A stretch of DNA of 64,000 nucleotides from Variovorax paradoxus NBRC 15149 (lineage in GTDB: Bacteria; Pseudomonadota; Gammaproteobacteria; Burkholderiales; Burkholderiaceae_C). Made by a program: the position numbers and the translations under genes. Below are positions 19,054 to 26,182 of the stretch, piece by piece (the stretch's first letter is position 1; each line of letters starts with the position of its first letter). The notes under the pieces are model-generated. The model was not told where the DNA came from. It worked only from the letters and a program-made list of their open reading frames with translations, and ran no database searches. The DNA is taken from positions 186,001-250,000 of the forward strand of contig NZ_BCUT01000001.1 in assembly GCF_001591365.1 (NCBI RefSeq), written 5' to 3'.

Positions 19054-19914
19054 TCATGCGCCCAGAAAGTGCTTGCGGTAGCGCGGCGGCAGGTCGTCGA
19101 TGCGCATCAGCATCGGCAGGTCCGCCGTGTTGAAGTCCGGGTCCCAGGCCGGCGCGCCCAGCACCTTGGCACCCAGGCGCAGGTAGCCCTTGATGAGCGC
19201 GGGCGGCTCGACGTCGAGCGCGCCGTCGAGCCGTTCCACCGGCAGCGGCAGGCGCGGCTGCACCTGGTACTGGATCGGCGCCATGTGGCTGGCCGACAGC
19301 TGCCGCCAGATGCTGGCCGCCGCATCGCCGCTGGTCACGCCGTTGTGCGACATCGGAATGCTCGCGCAGCCGATCATGGTGTCGAGCTTGTTGCGGTGCA
19401 TGAAGCCCGCAAGAGCTCCCCACAGCGCGAGGATCACGCCGCCCTGGCGGTGGTCGGGATGCACGCAGCTGCGGCCCAGCTCGACCATGCGCTCGCGCAG
19501 GTCGCGCAGCCGGGTCAGGTCGAATTCGGTGTCGCTGTAGGTGCTGCCCACGCGCCGGGCCTGGGCCGGCGTGAGCACGCGGTAGGTGCCGATCACCTGC
19601 CCGGTCCGTTCCTCGCGCACCAGCAGGTGCTCGCAGAAGTCGTCGAACAAATCGATGTCGTGGCCGGCCAGCGGCGTGCTCACGCGGGCGCCCATTTCGC
19701 CGACGAACACCTCGTGGCGCAGGCGCTGTGCTGCGCGCACGTCGTCCAGGTGGCGGGCCCAGCTCACGGTGATGCCTTGCCTGGCATCGACGATGGCCGG
19801 CGGCGCGAGCACGGCAGCGGGCGCCGATGCGGGCGTGGCCGCAGGGACGGGCCACAGGGCGGCGCGCAGGCCGAGCTGCGACAGCGGGAACGTCGGGTTG
19901 GGCAGTTCTTTCAT
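19054..19914 (-). CDS. GNAT-fold acyltransferase, OlsB-like (ornithine lipid synthesis?)
   Basis: A 286-residue protein of the long-chain acyl GNAT group that includes L-ornithine N-alpha-acyltransferase OlsB. Visible features are the early RLRHEVFVGEMGARV block, the acidic CDHLLV-type strand (FDDFCEHLLVREERTGQVIGTYRVL) and the CoA/ACP-binding motif ELGRSCVHPDHRQGGVILALWGALAGFM. An N-terminal stretch of about 45 residues is specific to this protein. Ornithine lipids are phosphorus-free membrane lipids often made in phosphate limitation, which would suit a place beside ppk, but no OlsA partner is next to it. A generic hemolysin-type acetyltransferase is the alternative. Confidence 0.65.
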   Translation of the reverse strand: MKELPNPTFPLSQLGLRAALWPVPAATPASAPAAVLAPPAIVDARQGITVSWARHLDDVRAAQRLRHEVFVGEMGARVSTPLAGHDIDLFDDFCEHLLVREERTGQVIGTYRVLTPAQARRVGSTYSDTEFDLTRLRDLRERMVELGRSCVHPDHRQGGVILALWGALAGFMHRNKLDTMIGCASIPMSHNGVTSGDAAASIWRQLSASHMAPIQYQVQPRLPLPVERLDGALDVEPPALIKGYLRLGAKVLGAPAWDPDFNTADLPMLMRIDDLPPRYRKHFLGA

Positions 19915-20043
19915 GGAGACCCTTTCTGCTGAAGGAGTCTCTGCACCCGCGGTGAAACGGGTATGTCAGCGCCATTGCAGTTGCATGACGGTGTTACCGC
20001 GTGTTTTGAGGCTTCCTGGATGTCTAATGCGGTGGGTCGCGAC

Positions 20044-21738
20044 ATGGAGTTTTCTCAAATGGCCACAGCCGCAAGCAGCAATTTCGACAACCGCCTCCAC
20101 CAGACCTTTCCCGTCCTGAGCGATACCGAAATCGCGCGCATCGCGCACTTCGGCACCGTGCAGCGCTTCGCCCGCGGGGAGCGGCTGTTCACCGCCGGCG
20201 AAACGGGCCCCGGCATGTTCGTTCTGCTCAAGGGCGTGGTGGCGGTCACGCAGCGCGACGGGCTCGGGCACGTGGTGCCCATCGTGCGCCAGGGCCCGGG
20301 CGAGTTCCTTGCCGAAGTCGGCCAACTGAGCGGCCGCCCTGCCCTGGTCGACGGCCATGCCGAGGAAGAAGTGGAAGCGCTGATCGTGCCGCCCGCGCAG
20401 CTGCGCGCGCTGCTGGTGGCCGAGGCCGACCTTGGCGAGCGCATCACCCGCGCGCTGATCCTGCGGCGCGTGGCGCTGATCGAATCCGGCGCCAGCGGGC
20501 CGGTGCTGATCGGCCGGCCGGAATCGCCCGACATGGCGCGGCTGGAGAACTTCCTGCGCCGCAACGGGCATCCCTACCACCTGGTCGACGCGGCCGAAGA
20601 CCCGGGCGCCGCCGCGCTGCTGGAACAGTACGGCACCTGCAAGCTGCTGGCCGTGTGCCCCGACGGCTCGGTGCTGGTCAACCCCGCCGAAGACGCGCTG
20701 GCCCGCTGCCTGGGCATGGTCGATACCGCGGAGCACAACGAGCTGTTCGACGTGGCGGTGGTCGGCGCCGGCCCTGCCGGCCTCGCCACCGCGGTGTATG
20801 CCGCCTCCGAAGGGCTGCGCGTGATCGTGCTCGACTGCCGCGCCTTCGGCGGGCAGGCCGGCGCGAGTGCGCGCATCGAGAACTACCTGGGCTTTCCCAC
20901 CGGCATCTCGGGCCAGGCGCTCGCGGGCCGGGCCTTCGTGCAGGCCCAGAAGTTCGGTGTCGAGATGCTGATCCCGGCCAAGGTGACGTCGCTCGATTGC
21001 TCGCGCGACAACCCCATGGACGCGCTGCGCATCGCACTGGCCGATGGCCGCACCATCAACGCGCGCACGGTGGTGATTGCCAGCGGCGCACGCTACCGGC
21101 GGCCCGACGTGCCGAGGCTGTCCGAGTTCGAGGGCCGCGGCATCTGGTACTGGGCCTCGGCCATCGAGGCCAAGCTCTGCGCGCAGCAGGAGGTTGCGCT
21201 GGTCGGCGGCGGCAACTCGGCCGGACAGGCCGCGGTGTTCCTGTCGCGCCATGCGGCCAAGGTCAACGTGCTGGTGCGCGGCCCGTCGCTCGCGGCCAGC
21301 ATGTCGCGCTACCTGATCGACCGCATCGAGGCCACGCCCAACATCGAACTGCATCCGCATACCCAGCTGGTGAAGCTCAACGGCGATTCCGGCGAAGGAC
21401 TGACCGGTGCAACCTGGCGCTGCCAGACCACGGGCAACGAGCACGACTGCGATGCGCGCAACATCTTCCTCTTCGTGGGCGCCGAGCCCGAGACCAGCTG
21501 GCTCGACGGCTGCGGCGTCTCGGTCGACAAGCATGGCTTCGTGCTGACGGGCGATGCGGCCAGCAGCGGCTTTCCGGCCCGACCCTCCACTGCGCTGGAA
21601 TCCAGCGTGCAGGGCGTCTTTGCCGTGGGCGACGTGCGCTCGGGTTCGGTCAAGCGCGTGGGCGGTGCCATCGGCGAAGGCGCGGCCGTGGTCGCGCTGA
21701 TCCACCAGCACCTGTCGTCCAACTCGGCCGTTGCATGA
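20044..21738 (+). CDS. Cyclic-nucleotide-binding domain fused to thioredoxin-reductase-like flavoprotein
   Basis: About 564 residues from the ATG at 20044 (a further upstream in-frame ATG at 19963 and one at 20059 also exist). Residues ~15-140 form a CAP-type cyclic-nucleotide-binding fold (FTAGETGPGMFVLLKGVVAV, RQGPGEFLAEVGQLSGRPALVD). Residues ~240-564 form a pyridine-nucleotide-disulfide oxidoreductase: FAD motif VAVVGAGPAGLATAVYAASEG, GGQAGASARIENYLGFPTG, NADPH motif VALVGGGNSAGQAAVFLSRH and the FAD end VFAVGDVRSGSVKRVGGAIGEG. The CxxC redox pair of true thioredoxin reductase is absent; the equivalent region reads GIWYWASAIEAKLC. It may be a nucleotide- or ligand-gated NADPH oxidoreductase acting on another partner. 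It is divergent from the OlsB-like gene. Confidence 0.85.
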   Translation: MEFSQMATAASSNFDNRLHQTFPVLSDTEIARIAHFGTVQRFARGERLFTAGETGPGMFVLLKGVVAVTQRDGLGHVVPIVRQGPGEFLAEVGQLSGRPALVDGHAEEEVEALIVPPAQLRALLVAEADLGERITRALILRRVALIESGASGPVLIGRPESPDMARLENFLRRNGHPYHLVDAAEDPGAAALLEQYGTCKLLAVCPDGSVLVNPAEDALARCLGMVDTAEHNELFDVAVVGAGPAGLATAVYAASEGLRVIVLDCRAFGGQAGASARIENYLGFPTGISGQALAGRAFVQAQKFGVEMLIPAKVTSLDCSRDNPMDALRIALADGRTINARTVVIASGARYRRPDVPRLSEFEGRGIWYWASAIEAKLCAQQEVALVGGGNSAGQAAVFLSRHAAKVNVLVRGPSLAASMSRYLIDRIEATPNIELHPHTQLVKLNGDSGEGLTGATWRCQTTGNEHDCDARNIFLFVGAEPETSWLDGCGVSVDKHGFVLTGDAASSGFPARPSTALESSVQGVFAVGDVRSGSVKRVGGAIGEGAAVVALIHQHLSSNSAVA

Positions 21739-21841
21739 CCGCGCTGCGCCCGTAATTCCCGGCGCTGCACACGTGCGGATGGCCGCGTATATGCTGCCTG
21801 CCTCGCATCACGACCAACCCCAACAACGGAGAGCCCGCGAC

Positions 21842-22546
21842 ATGCCTGCATCGCCCATCGAGGTCTATTCCTGGCCCACGCCCAACGGCCACAAGATTCA
21901 CATCATGCTGGAGGAGTGCGGCCTGCCGTACAACGCCCGCCCGATCAACATCGGCAAGGGCGACCAGTTCGCGCCCGAGTTCCTGCAGATCAGTCCCAAC
22001 AACAAGATCCCCGCCATCACCGACCCCGATGGTCCGGACGGCAAGCCGATCTCGCTCTTCGAATCGGGCGCCATCCTCGTCTACCTGGCCGGCAAGACCG
22101 GCCAGCTGCTGCCCAGGACCGACCGCGAGCGCTACGACGTGCTGCAGTGGCTCATGTTCCAGATGGGCGGCGTCGGCCCCATGCTCGGCCAGGCGCATCA
22201 CTTCCGCATGTATGCCCCCGAAAAGATCGGCTACGCCATCGAGCGCTACAGCAACGAAGCCAAGCGCCTCTACGGCGTGATCGACAAGCAGCTGTCGAAG
22301 AACAGGTTCATTGCCGGCAAGACCTATTCGATTGCCGACATCGCGATCTTCCCGTGGCTGCGCAGCTGGGAAAACCAGGGCATCACGCTCACCGACTACC
22401 CGCACCTGAAGGCATGGTTCGACGGCATTGCCGCGCGCCCCGCCGTGCAGCGCGGCGTGAAAGTGCTGGCCGACCTGCGCCAGCCGATCACCGGCGACAA
22501 GGAGCGCGAGATCCTTTTCGGCAAGACCCAATACGCGAAGCGCTGA
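21842..22546 (+). CDS. Glutathione S-transferase, YfcG/YghU-like
   Basis: A 234-residue two-domain glutathione transferase. The thioredoxin-fold half begins IEVYSWPTPNGHKIHIMLEECGLPY, the nu-class active-site region (Thr-Pro-Asn), and continues with SPNNKIPAITDP (cis-Pro) and ISLFESGAILVYLA (Glu-Ser glutathione contact). The helical half has GKTYSIADIAIFPWLRSW, with the conserved N-capping Ser-x-x-Asp. The ATG at 21842 is preceded by GGAGAG at 10-15 bases; an upstream in-frame start is unlikely. Such enzymes in E. coli act as disulfide reductases or peroxidases; the natural substrate is unknown. Confidence 0.9.
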   Translation: MPASPIEVYSWPTPNGHKIHIMLEECGLPYNARPINIGKGDQFAPEFLQISPNNKIPAITDPDGPDGKPISLFESGAILVYLAGKTGQLLPRTDRERYDVLQWLMFQMGGVGPMLGQAHHFRMYAPEKIGYAIERYSNEAKRLYGVIDKQLSKNRFIAGKTYSIADIAIFPWLRSWENQGITLTDYPHLKAWFDGIAARPAVQRGVKVLADLRQPITGDKEREILFGKTQYAKR

Positions 22547-22581
22547 GGGCGCAGTTATTCGGGCTAGAATAGAAGGCTTGT

Positions 22582-22658
<77 letters not shown>

Positions 22659-22788
22659 AGAAAAATACGAATGCCTGCAATGACTCACGTTGTTGCAGGC
22701 ATCTTGTTTTTCGGCCGCGGCAAAAACAAAGCCTGCGGTGAATTCCTCGCGTACAGTCGATTCAACATCATCACTGACCGGGGTTGGC

Positions 22789-23037
22789 GTGTCCTACTAC
22801 GAACTGAAGATTGGCAACCAGACTGGCCTGGTCCAGGTCACGCAGGACCTCGTCTCGCACACTGCCACGCTGTACTGGATGCCCCGCCGCCGCCCCTTGC
22901 GCGCCACGGAAGAGATCAATTCCACGCCGCTGGCACAGCACCAGACCTACGGGCCCTCGGAAGCGCAGACGCTCGATCTGCTGCGCGCATGGGCCGCCCA
23001 GAACTTCGAGCCGGTCGGCGATTTCGTCCAGATCTGA
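22789..23037 (+). CDS. Small conserved-looking protein of unknown function
   Basis: An 82-residue reading frame (starting SYYELKIGNQTGLVQVTQDL) between the two tRNA genes. The GTG at 22789 has GGGG six bases before it and begins at the point where the sequence becomes protein-like; an upstream in-frame ATG at 22690 would give 115 residues with a low-complexity front. No known domain was recognised. The composition is soluble and mildly basic, with a possible beta-rich first half (LVQVTQDLVSHTATLYWMPRRRP). Codon use looks like the chromosome, so it is probably a real gene. Confidence 0.5.
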   Translation: MSYYELKIGNQTGLVQVTQDLVSHTATLYWMPRRRPLRATEEINSTPLAQHQTYGPSEAQTLDLLRAWAAQNFEPVGDFVQI

Positions 23038-23105
23038 GCGCCCTCCGGCACGCCGGGCTCCAGGGTGGATGTGGGTAGAATCCGGGGCTCCGTTCGGCCC
23101 GGAAT

Positions 23106-23182
23106 CTGCCCGTAGCTCAGTTGGATAGAGCACCTGCCTTCTAAGCAGGTTGTCGGGGGTTCGATCCCCTCCGGGCAGGCCA
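23106..23182 (+). tRNA. tRNA-Arg (anticodon TCT), likely island attachment site
   Basis: A 77-nt cloverleaf with encoded CCA. The acceptor CTGCCCG pairs perfectly with CGGGCAG, the anticodon loop CTTCTAA gives TCT, and the T-loop is TTCGATC. A P4-type integrase gene begins 182 bases downstream in the same direction, the usual sign that the 3' end of the tRNA is the attachment site of an integrated element. No second copy of the tRNA 3' end was found in the window, so the far junction should lie beyond 64,000. Confidence 0.96.
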
Positions 23183-23215
23183 ATTTCCAGTTTCAAGTAG
23201 CTCAAAACCATCCCG

Positions 23216-23249
23216 AAACCCGCTCTCCTTCGAGGAGAAGCGGGTTTTT
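23216..23249 (+). terminator. Terminator after tRNA-Arg
   Basis: AACCCGCTCTCCT and AGGAGAAGCGGGTT form a long stem with a TCG-type loop and one bulged A, followed by a run of five T residues. It separates tRNA-Arg from the integrase. Confidence 0.85.
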
Positions 23250-23363
23250 CTTTGCGCCACGACGGACCGCGAAATAGCATCTCTTGTCGGTACTTTGTCG
23301 GTACTTCTGCAGGTATCTGCCCCGCTGGCGAAACCAGGTACCGACAGCAAGGAGAAAAACCCA

Positions 23364-24602
23364 ATGCTGACAGACACTTTCGTGAGGCAAGTGAAGCACA
23401 AGGGCAGCGAGATCGGCGAGCGCTACGCAGACGGGGGTGGCATGTACCTGCGCGTCAAGGCGGCAGGCAAGTACTGGCGCATGGACTACCGGTTCAACGG
23501 CAAGGCGAAGACGCTGGCCTTGGGCGTCTACCCCGCGGTCTCGCTCGCGAAGGCACGGCAGCGGCGCGACAAGGCCCGCGAACTGCTTGCCGACAACGTC
23601 GACCCCGGCCTCGCGAAGCGCGCAGAGAAACTGTCCCGGGCGGTGGAAGCGGCAAACACCTTCGAAGCGTTGGCGCGGGAATTCCACGCCACCAAGGCCA
23701 GCAGTTGGAGCGCATCCTATTCGGAGCGCTGGCTGCGCATCATGGACAAGGACCTGTTCCCTTACATCGGCAAGCTGCCGATCGCCACGATCCAGGCCAA
23801 GGATCTTCTGCACGCGCTCAAGCGCGCCGAAGGCCGAGGCGTCATCGAGACGGCTCACACCTTGCGCCAGTGCGCCGGGCAGGTGTTCCGCTACGGTGTG
23901 CAGACAGGCCGTTGCGCGAGCAACCCGGCGCCCGACCTGCACGGCGCGCTCCGACCGGTGATCACCAAGAGCATGGCCGCCGTTCTGGAGCCGCAGAAGG
24001 TCGGAGAACTGATGCGCGCCATCTACGGCTACAGCGGGCAGCCGATCACTCGCGCCGCTCTCCTCCTGTCCGCCTTGCTCTTCCAGCGCCCCGGCAACAT
24101 CCGTGCGATGGAATGGGCCTGGATCGACCTCGAAAAGGCGATGCTGACCATCCCTGCGCAGGACATGAAGCGCAGGCTCCATGAAAAGCGCAACGGCCGT
24201 CCCCACTTCGTGCCGCTGGCGACGCAGGCACTGCAGACACTGGAGGAAATTGCGCCGTTGACCGGCCATGGCCGATACGTGTTCCCCAGTATCCGCACGG
24301 GAGAGCGCCCCATGAGCGAAAACACCGTGAACGCCGCGTTGCGAAGGCTGGGGTACACCAACGACGAGATGACCGCCCATGGCTTTCGGGCAATGGCCCG
24401 CACGGTCATGGCGGAGCAACTGCACGGCATTTCGCCCGACGTCATCGAGGCACAGCTTGCCCATGGCAAGAGCGGGCCGCTGGGTACGGCCTACGACCGC
24501 GCGGAGTTCATGGACAAGCGCAAGGACATGATGCAGCGCTGGGCGGACTACCTGGGCCAACTTGCCGGAAACGCACAAGTCCGAACGCTCCGGGCGGCCT
24601 AG
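23364..24602 (+). CDS. P4-type tyrosine recombinase (island integrase)
   Basis: A 412-residue site-specific recombinase that would integrate and excise the element at tRNA-Arg. The N-terminal DUF4102/arm-binding domain starts MLTDTFVRQVKHKGSEIGERYADGGGMYLRVKAAGKYWRM and YRFNGKAKTLALGVYP. The core-binding domain is about 100-190. The catalytic domain shows the first Arg in LFQRPGNIRAMEW, the H-x-x-R box HGFRAMARTVMAEQL and the C-terminal LAHGKSGPLGTAYDRAEF with the nucleophile Tyr. AAGGAG precedes the ATG at 23364 by 9 bases, so this start is preferred to one at 23295. All catalytic residues are visible, so it may be active. Confidence 0.93.
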   Translation: MLTDTFVRQVKHKGSEIGERYADGGGMYLRVKAAGKYWRMDYRFNGKAKTLALGVYPAVSLAKARQRRDKARELLADNVDPGLAKRAEKLSRAVEAANTFEALAREFHATKASSWSASYSERWLRIMDKDLFPYIGKLPIATIQAKDLLHALKRAEGRGVIETAHTLRQCAGQVFRYGVQTGRCASNPAPDLHGALRPVITKSMAAVLEPQKVGELMRAIYGYSGQPITRAALLLSALLFQRPGNIRAMEWAWIDLEKAMLTIPAQDMKRRLHEKRNGRPHFVPLATQALQTLEEIAPLTGHGRYVFPSIRTGERPMSENTVNAALRRLGYTNDEMTAHGFRAMARTVMAEQLHGISPDVIEAQLAHGKSGPLGTAYDRAEFMDKRKDMMQRWADYLGQLAGNAQVRTLRAA

Positions 24603-24708
24603 CCAACGCCGGAAACGTCGATATCAACGAAGTTATGCAACCGTCCACGCTTCCAGTTGCGCGGCCTCGCCGATATCCGGAACAGCAACGCTTTCCGATT
24701 CTCTTTCT

Positions 24709-25164
24709 TCACCGCCTTGACTGATTGGTGTCTGGGACGGAGACGGTCGCCCCGGTTTCATCTTCGATCCAGCCACGCCATGTGCCGCGACCCCACGAGG
24801 CTTTGACCTCGTACTGGATCACGTACGTTCGGCCAGGAAGCGCCACGAATTTCAGGGAGGTGGGGTCGGCCCGGAACTGCGGGTGCGTCCTGAGGCCGAC
24901 GACCACCGCGTGCTCACCGGGCGAAAGCTCCCACCGGACTACCGGGCGGAGAACATGTGGGACCTGTTCCCCATCGATCGAAGCCAAGTAGGTAGCGGCG
25001 CGCGGCCCTGACTTGACGATGGCGAGGCTGGACAATGGTTGCGTCTCCGTACCAGGAAGGCGATACGGTGCGGCAGCGCAGCCCGCGAGTATCGCGGCGG
25101 TCAATGCGAGAGTCACCACGGCCTTGAAGTTTTTATCCACGCTGACTTCTTTCTCTTGCTTCAT
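24709..25164 (-). CDS. Predicted lipoprotein, last gene of a three-gene overlapping cluster
   Basis: A 151-residue protein with an N-terminal signal segment (NFKAVVTLALTAAILAGCAAAPYRLPG) and lipobox LAGC; Ala after Cys suggests outer-membrane sorting. The mature part is beta-rich (SLAIVKSGPRAATYLASIDGEQV, GEHAVVVGLRT, RTYVIQYEVKASWGRGTWRGWIED), similar in layout to small PEGA-like or DUF-type envelope lipoproteins, but no family was identified with certainty. Its ATG overlaps the stop of the preceding membrane gene (ATGA at 25161-25164), so the two are translated together. Role unknown; proximity to the CDI locus may be chance. Confidence 0.65.
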   Translation of the reverse strand: MKQEKEVSVDKNFKAVVTLALTAAILAGCAAAPYRLPGTETQPLSSLAIVKSGPRAATYLASIDGEQVPHVLRPVVRWELSPGEHAVVVGLRTHPQFRADPTSLKFVALPGRTYVIQYEVKASWGRGTWRGWIEDETGATVSVPDTNQSRR

Positions 25165-25541
25165 GACTGATCGCTCTTGATCAATCTCGGGTCGAGGTTT
25201 GCCTCGGCATCTTTCCCAGTTCGACAGGTTTCAATTGGGTGCTGTGATGCCAGCTCGAAGCATCGAGCCAATTCCGCACGTGTGCCTGCTTCCTTCGTTC
25301 GGCGCTCTGCGGCCGCCTCGACTTGAAACCCCACGAGCCACTTCATGAGCAACACCAGAACGACCAGGAGGCCGATAAGTGCACCGAGCAAGGTCGATCG
25401 CCACCTGCGAGTGCCGGAAGCCCGGCCACCGGAGACCTCGGCTGTCTCGATTGCGCGGGAATACCACACCTGCGATTCACCGCCATGGACGCGCCGGCGC
25501 TTCTGATTTTCGACGGGTGCTTGCACAGTACGACCAGCCAT
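25161..25541 (-). CDS. Single-pass membrane protein of unknown function
   Basis: 126 residues from the ATG at 25541, whose A is shared with the stop codon of the upstream gene (TGATG arrangement); an ATG at 25559 is an alternative. A basic N-terminal half (ENQKRRRVHGGESQVWYSRAIETAE) would face the cytoplasm, followed by one strong membrane helix at about 52-72 (STLLGALIGLLVVLVLLMKWLVGF) and a periplasmic tail with two cysteines (CFELASQHPIETCRTG). No family recognised. It is coupled on both sides, with the 198-residue gene before it and the lipoprotein after it. Confidence 0.55.
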   Translation of the reverse strand: MAGRTVQAPVENQKRRRVHGGESQVWYSRAIETAEVSGGRASGTRRWRSTLLGALIGLLVVLVLLMKWLVGFQVEAAAERRTKEAGTRAELARCFELASQHPIETCRTGKDAEANLDPRLIKSDQS

Positions 25542-26137
25542 CAAAGCCCCGATTCCCATGGCATGGTTTCATCCGTACTGCTGGCTCCGCAATACGCCCA
25601 AGGCTCGGAACGTTCGTCACCGTCATAGCGCGAACCGAACCGAACGTTGTACAGCGCCAGCGGTGACTGGGGAGATGGCCTGCGCAGTAGCCGACCTAGC
25701 CAACCTTGGGGCACTGGCGTCTCGGCACTGAACATGCCCAGCATGACTTCGAGTTCGCGTCGCCACTCGGGTCCAGTCACAACCATGCTACCGATCTGAT
25801 GGGTGTCGAGATGAACGTATTCAAAGCCACTGTCCCGCAACACCGAGAGAAACTGATCACGCCAGCGCGACTGGAGCACCGGAAAGTGTTTGCTCAGAAA
25901 CGACCAACGCGAACCGAGTAATGCGGCAGCCGCCTCTGTCCGTTTGACCAAGTAGGGCCAGACATCGGTAGGCTCCTGAGAGTGCGCATCGTCGTCAATA
26001 TCCCGTGTATCGAACAGCCCAAGCCACAGAATCGGAAGATGGTACTTGGAGAGCAGATACGGAGAATCGTTTGACAGCGTCCCTCGTCCGGGTCGCACCC
26101 TCGTGTCTGAGAAGTAGAGTTCCGAATAGCTGCCCAT
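25541..26137 (-). CDS. Hypothetical protein, first of the three-gene overlapping cluster
   Basis: A 198-residue soluble protein, rich in Trp and acidic residues (LPILWLGLFDTRDIDDDAHS, LLGSRWSFLSKHFPVLQSRWRDQF, GFEYVHLDTHQIGSMV). The ATG at 26137 is used; a TTG 12 bases upstream is possible. No signal peptide or membrane segment. It lies 45 bases downstream of bcpB on the same strand, so it might be part of the CDI transcript. Size and acidity would suit an immunity or Imm-like protein, but this is only suggestion; no domain was identified. Confidence 0.55.
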   Translation of the reverse strand: MGSYSELYFSDTRVRPGRGTLSNDSPYLLSKYHLPILWLGLFDTRDIDDDAHSQEPTDVWPYLVKRTEAAAALLGSRWSFLSKHFPVLQSRWRDQFLSVLRDSGFEYVHLDTHQIGSMVVTGPEWRRELEVMLGMFSAETPVPQGWLGRLLRRPSPQSPLALYNVRFGSRYDGDERSEPWAYCGASSTDETMPWESGL

Positions 26138-26182
26138 GTTTGGCTTCAAAACGAGTCGACTGGCACCGCGATCAAAAGGATT

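Noticed and set aside
24603-24660. Possible repeat with 59205-59235 (both read AAAC..TGAT..CAACGAAGT) as an island end
   Set aside because: Similarity is short and broken; not enough to claim an attachment site.
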